A DNA stretch of 64,000 nt from JBHGYD01 sp041920415 (lineage in GTDB: Bacteria > Bacillota > Bacilli > Bacillales > Anoxybacillaceae). Positions 54,451 through 63,249 of the stretch are shown piece after piece. The notes beneath the pieces were generated by a model, which ran no database searches, had not been told where the DNA came from, and worked only from the letters and a program-made list of their open reading frames with translations. The position numbers and the translations under genes are program-made. Location: positions 62,001 to 126,000 of the forward strand of contig JBHGYD010000003.1 of NCBI GenBank assembly GCA_041920415.1. Direction: 5' to 3'. How positions within the stretch are numbered: position 1 is the first letter of the stretch; each line of letters opens with the position of its first letter.

Positions 54451-54837
54451 TTAACGAATTTCTTTTACGATTCCATCTTCGATAATAATCGCGCGTTGGG
54501 CCGTTATTTCTTCCCAACGGTCACCTATATTTACTTCGACTAATGCCTGTACTTCTCGTTCCTTTAATTCACTGCCTAACGGTAGGATATGTAATTGTTC
54601 GATTTGGAAATCAAGAAGTTTGATTTTCTCAAGTCTTTCGTCGATTTCTTTAGCGAAATATTGCTTAAGAAGGTTCGGTGAATGTTTCGTTGTTTTTTCA
54701 AGCCGCTTTTGTTCAAACCGGAGCTGTTCACATTCTTGTTGAAGTTGTCGCTTCCTCGATGCAAATTTTTCGTACAAGTCTGTTCTACTTTTTTCCGTTA
54801 ATATTTGCTTCACTTCAACGGTTTGGATAATTTTCAT
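54451..54837 (-). CDS. ylqD: YlqD family protein
   Basis: Function unknown; conserved in Bacillus between khpA and rimM. 128 residues: MKIIQTVEVKQILTEKSR start, a long coiled-coil helix (about 25-80, KRQLQQECEQLRFEQKRL) and a small C-terminal beta domain EVNIGDRWEEI. The ATG at 54837 follows AGGAGTGGCGGT; ATG 54891 lies in khpA and is rejected. The neighbours suggest a ribosome-related role (inference). Confidence 0.93.
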   Translation of the reverse strand: MKIIQTVEVKQILTEKSRTDLYEKFASRKRQLQQECEQLRFEQKRLEKTTKHSPNLLKQYFAKEIDERLEKIKLLDFQIEQLHILPLGSELKEREVQALVEVNIGDRWEEITAQRAIIIEDGIVKEIR

Positions 54838-54887
54838 ACCGCCACTCCTAACGGGAACAATATATAAAAAAGGGGAGGATTTGTCCC

Positions 54888-55124
54888 TCACCCTTTGTCT
54901 TTTACTTGCACGACAACGCGTTTCGGTTGCCCGGATGCTGCTGCATACACAACCGTGCGGATAGCGTGAATCGTGCGTCCTTGCTTTCCGATTACCTTTC
55001 CTACGTCTTCTTCGTGAACGGATAAAACGTAGGTAATCGTGTTTTCGTCCGAAGTTTCTGTCACAACGACATCTTTCGGATGATCCACAAGCGCTTGTAC
55101 GATCGTTTCAATTAATTCTTTCAT
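54888..55124 (-). CDS. khpA: KhpA (YlqC), KH-domain RNA-binding protein
   Basis: Small RNA-binding partner of KhpB, involved in cell-size and RNA regulation in other Gram-positives. 78 residues with a single KH domain carrying the GxxG loop VGKVIGKQGRTIHAIRTVV. ATG 55124 chosen for the family start MKELIETIVQAL; GTG 55133 is upstream. Neither has a clear SD, so translation is probably coupled to rpsP, whose stop is 5-14 bases away. Confidence 0.93.
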   Translation of the reverse strand: MKELIETIVQALVDHPKDVVVTETSDENTITYVLSVHEEDVGKVIGKQGRTIHAIRTVVYAAASGQPKRVVVQVKDKG

Positions 55125-55138
55125 TTCGATCACAAGTA

Positions 55139-55411
55139 TTATTTGCCGTATTTTAAGTTATGGAATTTCTCTAAAATACCTTGTTTCGAAAGAAGGTTAC
55201 GAACCGTATCAGACGGTTTTGCACCGTTTTGCAACCATTTTAACGCTAACTCTTCGTTAATGTTAATTTGTGCTGGTTCTGTAAGCGGATTATACGTACC
55301 AATTGTTTCGATGAAACGACCATCACGTGGAGAACGAGAGTCCGCTACAACAATACGATAGAAAGGTGATTTTTTCGCACCCATACGTTTTAAACGAATT
55401 TTTACTGCCAT
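55139..55411 (-). CDS. rpsP: 30S ribosomal protein S16
   Basis: Assembly protein of the 30S body. 90 residues: MAVKIRLKRMGAKKSPFYRI, VVADSRSPRDGRFIETIGTY and ALKWLQNGAKPSDTVRNLL. The ATG at 55411 follows ACGGAGGTGCTAAAAGA. A near-consensus promoter lies at 55450-55478, starting the ribosome-maturation operon. Confidence 0.98.
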   Translation of the reverse strand: MAVKIRLKRMGAKKSPFYRIVVADSRSPRDGRFIETIGTYNPLTEPAQININEELALKWLQNGAKPSDTVRNLLSKQGILEKFHNLKYGK

Positions 55412-55449
55412 TCTTTTAGCACCTCCGTAAATATTTCACACAAGATAGT

Positions 55450-55478
55450 ATATTAGCAATAATCAACTAGTTTGTAAA
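55450..55478 (-). promoter_or_regulatory. Sigma-A promoter of rpsP
   Basis: -35 TTTACA (55478-55473), 17-base spacer, -10 TAATAT (55455-55450); about 39 bases before the rpsP ATG. Confidence 0.75.
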
Positions 55479-55503
55479 GTGTTTTTTCTTAACACAGTAT
55501 TGC

Positions 55504-56844
55504 CTACATAAATGGGAATCTAAACCCTTTTTTCTTTCCTTTTGTCATGGTTGTCATCATTTTCATCATTTTTTTCATTTCTTCAAATTGTTTCAATAAA
55601 CGATTGACCTCTTGAACGGACGTACCGCTTCCTTTCGCAATTCGCTTTTTGCGGCTTGCGTTAATAATTTCGGGATTCATTTTTTCTTCTTTCGTCATCG
55701 AGCGAATAATCGCCTCGACATGGCTAATTTGTTTTTCGTCGATTTGAATGTTGTTTAAGCCTTTTATTTTATTGGCTCCCGGCAACATCTTAATAAGTTC
55801 ATCAAGAGGTCCCATTTTTCTTACTTGACCAAGTTGCTCAAGGAAATCGTCAAAGGTGAACGACATCGTGCGCATCTTTTGCTCGAGTTCTTTCGCTTTC
55901 TCTTCGTCAACGGCTGCCTGTGCTTTTTCAATAAGCGTTAAGACGTCGCCCATGCCTAAAATGCGTGAGGCCATACGCTCTGGATGGAACGGTTCAAGCG
56001 CGTCTAATTTTTCGCCCATACCGACAAATTTAATCGGTGTATTGGTGACTGCTTTAATCGATAAAGCAGCACCGCCACGCGTATCGCCATCTAGCTTTGT
56101 TAAAATAACCCCGGTTAAACCAAGCTGTTCATTAAAGCTTTGGGCGACATTGACCGCGTCTTGTCCGGTCATCGCATCGACGACAAGGAAAATCTCATCC
56201 GGCTTCGTTACTTCTTTAATTTGTTTGAGCTCATCCATTAATGCTTCATCAATATGAAGCCGCCCCGCTGTGTCGATGAGGACATAGTCATGGTGATCTT
56301 CCTTTGCCTTTTCAATCGCTTGTTTGGCAATTTCCACAGGACTTACTTGATCGCCTAATGAAAATACAGGCATATTCAATTGTTTTCCTAATGTTTCTAA
56401 CTGCTTAATAGCGGCCGGACGGTAAATATCGGCTGCGACTAAAAGAGGCTTTCGATTGTATTTTTTGCGTAAAAGATTCGCAAGTTTTCCCGTTGTCGTC
56501 GTTTTTCCGGCCCCTTGCAAACCGACCATCATAATAACCGTTGGTGGCCGGGTTGCTACCGCAATTTTACTTTGTTCCCCGCCCATGAGCGCCGTTAACT
56601 CTTCTTTCACAACTTTAATAACTTGCTGACCAGGCGTTAAGCTTTTTAGCACTTCTTGACCGACAGCACGTTCGCTCACACGCTTGACGAAGTCTTTGAC
56701 GACTTTAAAGTTGACATCCGCCTCCAATAGCGCGAGACGAACTTCCCGCATCATTTCTTTAACATCGGCTTCTGTCACTTTTCCTTTGCCGCGAATTTTG
56801 TTCATAACGCTTTGCAGACGGTCGGCTAATCCTTCAAACGCCAT
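55504..56844 (-). CDS. ffh: Ffh, signal recognition particle protein
   Basis: SRP54 homologue that binds signal peptides and 4.5S/6S RNA. 446 residues: N domain, G domain with VGLQGAGKTTTTGKLA, DIYRPAAIKQLETL, DTAGRLHIDEAL and TKLDGDTRGGAALS, and the Met-rich M domain from about 300 (FEEMKKMMKMMTTM near the end). The ATG at 56844 follows TAGGAGGCGGTAATGA, 13 bases after ylxM. Confidence 0.98.
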   Translation of the reverse strand: MAFEGLADRLQSVMNKIRGKGKVTEADVKEMMREVRLALLEADVNFKVVKDFVKRVSERAVGQEVLKSLTPGQQVIKVVKEELTALMGGEQSKIAVATRPPTVIMMVGLQGAGKTTTTGKLANLLRKKYNRKPLLVAADIYRPAAIKQLETLGKQLNMPVFSLGDQVSPVEIAKQAIEKAKEDHHDYVLIDTAGRLHIDEALMDELKQIKEVTKPDEIFLVVDAMTGQDAVNVAQSFNEQLGLTGVILTKLDGDTRGGAALSIKAVTNTPIKFVGMGEKLDALEPFHPERMASRILGMGDVLTLIEKAQAAVDEEKAKELEQKMRTMSFTFDDFLEQLGQVRKMGPLDELIKMLPGANKIKGLNNIQIDEKQISHVEAIIRSMTKEEKMNPEIINASRKKRIAKGSGTSVQEVNRLLKQFEEMKKMMKMMTTMTKGKKKGFRFPFM

Positions 56845-56857
56845 TCATTACCGCCTC

Positions 56858-57190
56858 CTACTCTAATTTCTCTAACGCCTCAATCGTTTGTAATAACTCT
56901 TGATCATCCGCATATTTTTGCAAGGCTAGCTCTTTTAAACGTTTAATGAATCGCTGTCTCTCTTGAAATTTTTGAAACAATAACAGCTTTTCTTCGTATT
57001 CCTCTAGCATTGCTTCCGTTCGTTTAATATTGTCATAAACGGCTTGACGGCTTACTTCGTATTCTTCTGCAATTTCACCGAGGGAGTAATCGTCTAAATA
57101 ATAGAGCGACATATAGCTTCGCTGCTTTGGTGTTAACAACGAGTGATAAAAATCGTATAAATAGTTCATTCTCGTTGTTTTTTCAAGCAT
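56858..57190 (-). CDS. ylxM: YlxM, SRP-associated helix-turn-helix protein
   Basis: Conserved partner gene of ffh; homologues modulate SRP GTPases. 110 residues with a sigma-70 region 4-like HTH: LTPKQRSYMSLYYLDDYSLGEIAEEYEVSRQAVYDNIKR (landmark SLGEIA and SRQAVYDNI). C-terminal part is a coiled coil. The ATG at 57190 follows AAGGGGGGAGTTTC. It has its own consensus promoter. Confidence 0.94.
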   Translation of the reverse strand: MLEKTTRMNYLYDFYHSLLTPKQRSYMSLYYLDDYSLGEIAEEYEVSRQAVYDNIKRTEAMLEEYEEKLLLFQKFQERQRFIKRLKELALQKYADDQELLQTIEALEKLE

Positions 57191-57236
57191 GAAACTCCCC
57201 CCTTGCTTGTTAAGTAAAATACCTTTACAAGTGACT

Positions 57237-57265
57237 AGTGTACCGTTTTTTTATCATTGTGTCAA
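57237..57265 (-). promoter_or_regulatory. Sigma-A promoter of ylxM-ffh
   Basis: -35 TTGACA (57265-57260), 17-base spacer, -10 TACACT (57242-57237), about 47 bases before the ylxM ATG and just after the ftsY terminator. Confidence 0.8.
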
Positions 57266-57278
57266 GTTTTTTTCTTTA

Positions 57279-57311
57279 CAAAAAATCGGATAGAGTTTGT
57301 CTATCCGATTT
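57279..57311 (-). terminator. Terminator after ftsY
   Basis: Stem AAATCGGATAG (57311-57301) / CTATCCGATTT (57293-57283), 7-base loop, followed by TTTG on the minus strand. Confidence 0.85.
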
Positions 57312-57317
57312 GCGTCT

Positions 57318-58307
57318 TTATTGTTGCGGTTCTTCTAATAAATCAGCAAATAACCCGTATACATATTGTTCAGGGTCAAATTCTTGCAAGTCGTCCATTT
57401 TTTCACCAAGACCAACCAATTTCACTGGAATGTCTAGCTCGTTGCGAATCGCAAGAACGATACCGCCTTTTGCGGTTCCATCGAGCTTCGTTAGTACGAT
57501 ACCGGTTACATTCGTTGCTTCTTTAAATATTTTCGCCTGGCTCATCGCGTTTTGACCTGTCGTCGCATCTAGGACAAGCAGCACTTCGTGCGGCGCACCA
57601 GGGATTTCTCGCTCGATGACACGCTTGACTTTTTCTAATTCTTTCATTAAGTTCACTTTATTTTGCAAGCGACCAGCCGTATCGCATAGTAATACGTCTA
57701 CATTGCGTGCTTTTGCCGCTTGAATCGCGTCATACATGACCGCTGCTGGGTCAGAGCCGGCCGATTGTTTAATCACTTCAACCCCGACGCGCTCCCCCCA
57801 TACTTCTAGCTGTTCAATCGCCCCAGCGCGGAACGTATCTCCCGCAGCGAGCATCACCGTTTTTCCTTCCGATTTTAGTTTATGGGCTAGCTTTCCAATT
57901 GTCGTCGTTTTGCCGACCCCATTGACGCCGACAAACAAAATCACGGTCAATCCATCTTCTTGTATATTTAATGTTGCCAGCTTATCATCACCGCTGCGGT
58001 AAATATCAACTAATTTTTCGGAAATCACCGCTTGCATTTCTTTCGTATCTTGAATATTGCGGCGCTTCACTTCCATTTTTAGTTCGTCAATAAGTTCCAT
58101 CACCGTCGTCACACCGACATCAGCGGCAATTAAAATTTCTTCCAGCTCTTCAAAAAACTCCTCATCCACTTTTCGATAGCGGGCAATTAAATCATTGACT
58201 CGTCCCGCAAATGAATCGCGCGTTTTTGAAAGACCTTGCTTAAACTTTTCCGTTACGGAATCCGCTTGTTTTGTGATTTTTTCTTTCAACTTCTTAAAAA
58301 AACTCAT
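57318..58307 (-). CDS. ftsY: FtsY, SRP receptor
   Basis: Membrane-associated receptor for ribosome-SRP complexes. 329 residues without the long acidic A domain of E. coli, as in Bacillus. NG domain with VGVNGVGKTTTIGKLAHKLK, AAGDTFRAGAIEQLEVW, CDTAGRLQNKVNLMKEL and TKLDGTAKGGIVLAI. The ATG at 58307 has AAGGA at 11 bases, 19 after smc. Confidence 0.98.
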   Translation of the reverse strand: MSFFKKLKEKITKQADSVTEKFKQGLSKTRDSFAGRVNDLIARYRKVDEEFFEELEEILIAADVGVTTVMELIDELKMEVKRRNIQDTKEMQAVISEKLVDIYRSGDDKLATLNIQEDGLTVILFVGVNGVGKTTTIGKLAHKLKSEGKTVMLAAGDTFRAGAIEQLEVWGERVGVEVIKQSAGSDPAAVMYDAIQAAKARNVDVLLCDTAGRLQNKVNLMKELEKVKRVIEREIPGAPHEVLLVLDATTGQNAMSQAKIFKEATNVTGIVLTKLDGTAKGGIVLAIRNELDIPVKLVGLGEKMDDLQEFDPEQYVYGLFADLLEEPQQ

Positions 58308-58326
58308 GTCAACTGCCGTCCTTTCT

Positions 58327-61300
58327 TCACGATTTTACGAGTTGCTTTGATTCTTCCAAGCGCACCGAAACAAGCTTAGAAACACCCGATTCTTGCATCG
58401 TTACACCGTAAAGCACGTCCGCTTCTTCCATTGTCCCTTTTCGGTGGGTAATGACAATGAATTGCGTTTGGTTGCTAAACTGTTTTAAATATTGGGCATA
58501 GCGATGAACGTTTGCCTCATCCAACGCAGCCTCAACTTCATCCAGAACGCAAAATGGCACAGGTCGCACCTTTAAAATCGAAAACAGTAGCGCAATCGCT
58601 GTCAACGCGCGCTCTCCACCGGAAAGCAAGCTTAAGTTTTGCAATTTTTTGCCCGGCGGCTGTGCAACAATATCAATACCTGTATTGAGTAAGTCGTTTG
58701 GATCGGTTAACTGCAAATCAGCACGCCCTCCGCCAAACAACTGCTTAAACACTTCGCCAAAATGCGAACGAATTTGTTGGAAAGTAGTCAAAAAGCGTTT
58801 CTTCATTTCTTGATCCATCTCATCGATGACTTGATATAACGTATCTTTTGCTTGCTGTAAATCGCTTTTCTGTTCCGTTAAGAATTGGTAACGTTCCGAT
58901 ACGCGCTCGTATTCATCAATCGCCCCTAAATTAACGGTTCCTAATTCTTCAATCGCACGTTTAATAAGTTTCACTTTTTTCCGTGCTTCGTTCACGTCAA
59001 TGTCAAGCGGATATTTCTCTTTTGCCGCTTCAAACGTTAACATATACTCTTCACGAAGACGGGAAAGCAAGTTTTCAAGCTCGACATCAAGACGGTTAAG
59101 CTTCACTTCCTCATCTTTGACGATGTCGACTAATTGTTTATATTGCCTTTTTTTCTCCTTCAATTCACGTTCGAAGTTTTCGAGCTTCTCCTGATATTGT
59201 AAACGTTGCTCGCGACGGCTAGCAATCAATTCAATTGTTTCGTTTTTGTCCTGCATTTTTTTCTGCCGCAGTTGCTCTAACTGCTCCTCGCCGGAATCAT
59301 TTGAATCCATTTCAGCAATAAGAGCGGATAAGTCTTCTTTTGCTGTTTGTAGCTGTTTTTCTGTTTCCAACTGTTCAAGCTCAAGTCGTTCCACTTTCTC
59401 TTGCACGTTTTTTAACAGCTGTTGTTTTTCAGCAAGAGCGATTTTTTGTTCGGTAATTGCTGCTTGCAATGCTTCCTTAGAGTTTTGTTCATCTTGTTTT
59501 TGAACAGTTAATATTTGAATATGTTCATCAATTTCTGTCAATTTTCTCTCAAGGTCACGCAATTGTTGTTCAATGACCGTTATCTTTTCTGTTATTTCTT
59601 TCGCCTCTTGTTCATCATGTGCTTTTTCATGGTCATAAAGCGCTAGACGCTCGTTCATATTTTTTTCTTGCAACTCAACTTCTCTTAATTCGCTTTTTAC
59701 TTCTTGAAGAGTCAAGCGCCATTGTTCCGTTTGCTGACGAAGTTCAAAAATGGCTTCCTCTTCGCGTTGCGCTTCTTTCTTTTTCGTTTGGACATATCGC
59801 TCGAGCTGCTTTGTCTTTTCTTCCATCTCATGCAACTTGGCCACCATCGCTTCTAATTCGCGATTTCGGCTTAAAAGTGAATTTGCTTTTTTTGCTACTC
59901 CTCCACCTGTCATCGCACCACCAGGGTTTACGACATCTCCGTCAAGCGTAACAAGACGGTAACGATAATGTAACAGTCGAGCAAGTTCGTTTGCTCCTTT
60001 TAAATCGGTTGTCACAATGACGTTGCCGAGCAAATTCGAAATGACTGCGCGATACATTGGATCGTACGTAATCAGCTCGCTTGCGACACCGACAAACGCC
60101 GGGTGATTTTGAATAAGTGAAAGTTGTTCCGCTGTGATCGCCTTTGGTTGAATGACGTTCATTGGTAAAAACGTTGCTCGTCCATACGCATGCTTTTTTA
60201 AATAGTGAATCGCCGCGCGAGCGACCTCTTCGTTTGTGACAACAATGTGTTGCATCGCGCCGCCAAGCGCAATTTCTAATGCTGTCTCATATTCGCTCGG
60301 CACTTGAATTAATTCGACGACTGCCCCATGAATGCCCGGAAACTGCTCACGCGCTTTTAAGATTTCCTTTACTCCTTGGAAAAATCCAGCATAATCTTGT
60401 TGCATTTCCTCGAGCATTTCTTTTCGCGATTTCGTTTGCTGCAAATATTGATACGCCTGATAAAGCATCGCTTCTTTCTTTTCAAGATCCTGTTTCATGC
60501 CGGTTAACTGAGCGATTTTCTCCTGTAACAGCGTTTCGTGATCATGTAGCGTACGTTCGATTTGCTTACGTTTATCTTCTAGTGTTGCGTATTGCTCTTT
60601 TATGCGCTTTCGCTCGTCTAAATATTTTTGATTCGCTTCGGCGAGCGTGATTTGCTTAGTCTGCAATTTTTCTAATAATGTATGCAAATGGGAGCGCTCG
60701 TTTTTTAACGATGCTTGTTCATGGACAAGCTCGATATAATCGCTTTTTAATTGTTCAATTTTTTCCTCCACGTTCACATCATAGGAAGAAAGGGAGGCTT
60801 GCTTTTCTTTTAGTTCTGCTTGAATCGAAGCGATTTCCTTGCGTAAATGAGCAAGCTGCTTGTTTTCTTGTTGAAACGTCGATAACAATCGCTCTTTTTT
60901 CTCCGAAAGAGAGATAATCGTTTCCTCGAGTTGCTTTTTATATTGTGCTGCGTTTTTCTTTCGCTCTTTTAATACTTCTTTTCGACCTTCGAGTTTTTCT
61001 AATTCTTCACTAACAACGAGCAACACTTGTTGCAGTCCATCAATTGACTCATCTAGAGCCGTGATTTGATCGCGAAGCTGTTCAATATGCGCTTCTTCTT
61101 TTTGCAATGTCGTCGATAATTCCATTTCTTGATTTTGATGTTGGGTAAATTGTTCATGTAAGGCCGTCCATTGCTTGTGCAGTTCTTCAATTTCATAGGC
61201 AGTGAGCGCCACTTCAAACTTTTCTAGCTCATCGCGCTTTTCTAAGTAGTCTTTTGCAATAGAAGCTTGAATTTTTAGCGGCTCTAGTTGGTTCTCTAAT

Positions 61301-61890
61301 TCATGTAAAATATCGTTCACACGATGTAAATTTTCTTGGGTCTCAACTAATTTATGCTCCGCTTTTTTCTTGCGAATTTTATATTTTAATACTCCAGCAG
61401 CCTCTTCAAAAATGGTGCGTCTCTCTTCCGGTTTACTGCTTAAAATTTCCTCGACACGCCCTTGTCCAATAATGGAAAACGCTTCTTTTCCTAAACCTGA
61501 GTCCATAAATAAATCAACAATATCTTTTAAGCGACAAGGTTGTTTATTAATAAAAAATTCACTTTCACCCGAACGATAGACGCGTCTTGTAATGCTTACT
61601 TCTTGATAGTCAAGTGGTAAAAATTGATCTTCATTATCAAGCGTTAACGTCACTTCCGCAATATTTAATGGTTTACGTGAATCGCTCCCCGCAAAAATAA
61701 TGTCTTCCATTTTTGTCCCACGAAGTGATTTCGCTGATTGTTCTCCCAATACCCAACGAATCGCGTCCGTAATATTACTTTTGCCACTTCCATTTGGACC
61801 GACAACGGCTGTCACTCCAGGGACAAATTCGATCGACACGCGATCGGCAAAAGACTTAAATCCGATAATATCTAACCGTTTGAGGAACAT
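58327..61890 (-). CDS. smc: Smc, chromosome condensation and segregation ATPase
   Basis: Ring-forming chromosome organiser with ScpA and ScpB. 1187 residues: Walker A VVGPNGSGKSNITDAIRW, long coiled coil, hinge around 500-680 (GGAMQHIVVTNEEVARAAI), second coiled coil, and C-terminal ABC signature LSLLSGGERALTAIALLFS with Walker B PFCVLDEVEAALDEANV. The ATG at 61890 has GGAG upstream. It lies between rnc and ftsY as in B. subtilis. Confidence 0.98.
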   Translation of the reverse strand: MFLKRLDIIGFKSFADRVSIEFVPGVTAVVGPNGSGKSNITDAIRWVLGEQSAKSLRGTKMEDIIFAGSDSRKPLNIAEVTLTLDNEDQFLPLDYQEVSITRRVYRSGESEFFINKQPCRLKDIVDLFMDSGLGKEAFSIIGQGRVEEILSSKPEERRTIFEEAAGVLKYKIRKKKAEHKLVETQENLHRVNDILHELENQLEPLKIQASIAKDYLEKRDELEKFEVALTAYEIEELHKQWTALHEQFTQHQNQEMELSTTLQKEEAHIEQLRDQITALDESIDGLQQVLLVVSEELEKLEGRKEVLKERKKNAAQYKKQLEETIISLSEKKERLLSTFQQENKQLAHLRKEIASIQAELKEKQASLSSYDVNVEEKIEQLKSDYIELVHEQASLKNERSHLHTLLEKLQTKQITLAEANQKYLDERKRIKEQYATLEDKRKQIERTLHDHETLLQEKIAQLTGMKQDLEKKEAMLYQAYQYLQQTKSRKEMLEEMQQDYAGFFQGVKEILKAREQFPGIHGAVVELIQVPSEYETALEIALGGAMQHIVVTNEEVARAAIHYLKKHAYGRATFLPMNVIQPKAITAEQLSLIQNHPAFVGVASELITYDPMYRAVISNLLGNVIVTTDLKGANELARLLHYRYRLVTLDGDVVNPGGAMTGGGVAKKANSLLSRNRELEAMVAKLHEMEEKTKQLERYVQTKKKEAQREEEAIFELRQQTEQWRLTLQEVKSELREVELQEKNMNERLALYDHEKAHDEQEAKEITEKITVIEQQLRDLERKLTEIDEHIQILTVQKQDEQNSKEALQAAITEQKIALAEKQQLLKNVQEKVERLELEQLETEKQLQTAKEDLSALIAEMDSNDSGEEQLEQLRQKKMQDKNETIELIASRREQRLQYQEKLENFERELKEKKRQYKQLVDIVKDEEVKLNRLDVELENLLSRLREEYMLTFEAAKEKYPLDIDVNEARKKVKLIKRAIEELGTVNLGAIDEYERVSERYQFLTEQKSDLQQAKDTLYQVIDEMDQEMKKRFLTTFQQIRSHFGEVFKQLFGGGRADLQLTDPNDLLNTGIDIVAQPPGKKLQNLSLLSGGERALTAIALLFSILKVRPVPFCVLDEVEAALDEANVHRYAQYLKQFSNQTQFIVITHRKGTMEEADVLYGVTMQESGVSKLVSVRLEESKQLVKS

Positions 61891-61956
61891 CCTTACTCCG
61901 CCTCACTATCTCATATAAAATCTCCATTATTTTAACACAATTCATCGTTTTTTCGG

Positions 61957-61993
61957 AAACAAATCCCCCCTTTTGAAAAGGGGGGATTTGTTT
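61957..61993 (-). terminator. Perfect 18-bp inverted repeat after rnc
   Basis: Arms 61976-61993 and 61957-61974 are exact complements, including six G-C pairs, around a single base. The stem includes part of the rnc stop codon. Only a weak U-tract follows, but stability is high. Confidence 0.75.
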
Positions 61994-62736
61994 TATTCAT
62001 TCGTCAGCGCTTTTAACTTTTGCAATGCCATTTGCGCAGCTTTTTGCTCCGCCTCTTTTTTCGACTTACCAACACCAATTCCCAGCTCTTCACCGTTTAA
62101 GGAAACACGGGAAACAAATTCTTTATTATGTGCAGGTCCTTTTTCTTGCAAAATTTTATATTCGATGACACCGCTGCCATCACGTTGGACAAGCTCCTGC
62201 AATTGGCTTTTATAATCCATCACATGAGAAAAAGCACCTTCATTAATTTTTGGAAAAATCGTTTGTTCCAAAAATCGAATGACCGCATCCATTCCTTGAT
62301 CTAAATAAAGAGCCCCAATAAACGCTTCAAACACGTCCGCTAAAAGAGCTGGTCGTTCGCGCCCGCCCGTCATTTCTTCCCCTTTTCCTAGCAAAACGAG
62401 TTGACCAAATGAAAGCGCGTTGGCAAATTTCACAAGGGACGGCTCACATACGATCGCCGCACGCAACTTTGTTAATTCGCCTTCGCTCATATGTGGGAAT
62501 TTTTTAAAAAGATATTGGGAAATCGTTAATTCTAACACGGCGTCCCCTAAAAATTCGAGCCGTTCATTATCTTCATGCGGTCGTTTGCGATGCTCATTCA
62601 CATACGATGAATGGGTGAATGCTTGAATGAGGAGCTTTTCGTTCGTAAAAAATATGCCGATTTTTTCTTGTAATTGCTTAAACTTTAATCGTTTTTTTTC
62701 ACTCATTCGCTGTTCTTTGTCTTTCTGTCTCGACAT
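61993..62736 (-). CDS. rnc: Ribonuclease III
   Basis: Double-strand-specific endonuclease for rRNA and mRNA processing. 247 residues: catalytic signature NERLEFLGDAVLELTIS near residue 60, second acidic set around ADVFEAFIGALYLD, and a C-terminal dsRNA-binding domain with GVGKSKKEAEQKAAQMAL. The ATG at 62736 has GGAGG at 10 bases. Follows acpP after its terminator. Confidence 0.97.
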   Translation of the reverse strand: MSRQKDKEQRMSEKKRLKFKQLQEKIGIFFTNEKLLIQAFTHSSYVNEHRKRPHEDNERLEFLGDAVLELTISQYLFKKFPHMSEGELTKLRAAIVCEPSLVKFANALSFGQLVLLGKGEEMTGGRERPALLADVFEAFIGALYLDQGMDAVIRFLEQTIFPKINEGAFSHVMDYKSQLQELVQRDGSGVIEYKILQEKGPAHNKEFVSRVSLNGEELGIGVGKSKKEAEQKAAQMALQKLKALTNE

Positions 62737-62882
62737 AAGTAAGGGACCTCCGACTTCGTTCCATCAATGTATTCGGCATCAATTTTGCTTCCATTAGTAT
62801 AAAAAACGACCGCTATAAAAAGAAAGCGATTCGTCTTTACCACTATCATTCATTATATCCGTTCCGTTTTACATTACACCGA

Positions 62883-62928
62883 TAAAAAAGCATAGAAAGC
62901 CCCGTCTGAACAACGGGACTTTTCTATC
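62883..62928 (-). terminator. Terminator after acpP
   Basis: Stem AGAAAAGTCCCGT / ACGGGGCTTTCT with G-U pairs and a 7-base loop, followed by GCTTTTTT on the minus strand. It begins 7 bases past the acpP stop. The rest of the gap to rnc (62737-62882) has only a TATAAT-like -10 with no good -35. Confidence 0.8.
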
Positions 62929-62935
62929 TATATCA

Positions 62936-63169
62936 TTACATACGGCTTTTTATGTAGTTCACAGCATCTCCTACTGTGACAATTTTTTCTGCCTCTTCAT
63001 CGGAAATTTCCATATTAAACTCGTCTTCTAATTCCATTACGAGTTCCACTACGTCTAATGAGTCAGCTCCTAAATCATCTTTGAAAGAAGCTTCAAGTGT
63101 AACTTGAGATTCTTCTACTCCTAAACGGTCAACGATGATTTTCGTTACACGCTCTAATACGTCTGCCAT
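62936..63169 (-). CDS. acpP: Acyl carrier protein
   Basis: Carries the growing acyl chain on phosphopantetheine. 77 residues with the attachment serine in LGADSLDVVELVMELED (Ser36-37 area). The ATG at 63169 follows AGAGGAGGTGAATACG; GTG 63178 lies in the SD. Very acidic, typical ACP. It follows fabG with an 80-base gap. Confidence 0.98.
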   Translation of the reverse strand: MADVLERVTKIIVDRLGVEESQVTLEASFKDDLGADSLDVVELVMELEDEFNMEISDEEAEKIVTVGDAVNYIKSRM

Positions 63170-63249
63170 CGTATTCACCTCCTCTCATGATTATAGTAAA
63201 TTTCGTGACAAAATACTAGGCACCCTCTCAAAAAATTGAATGAGTATCG

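Noticed and set aside
55484..55500. Short stem GTGTT/AACAC after ffh as terminator
   Set aside because: Only five base pairs and no real U-tract; too weak to call.
63185..63210. TATAAT-like promoter ahead of acpP
   Set aside because: The -10 is good but no acceptable -35 is found at 16-18 bases; acpP is probably read from the fabG operon.
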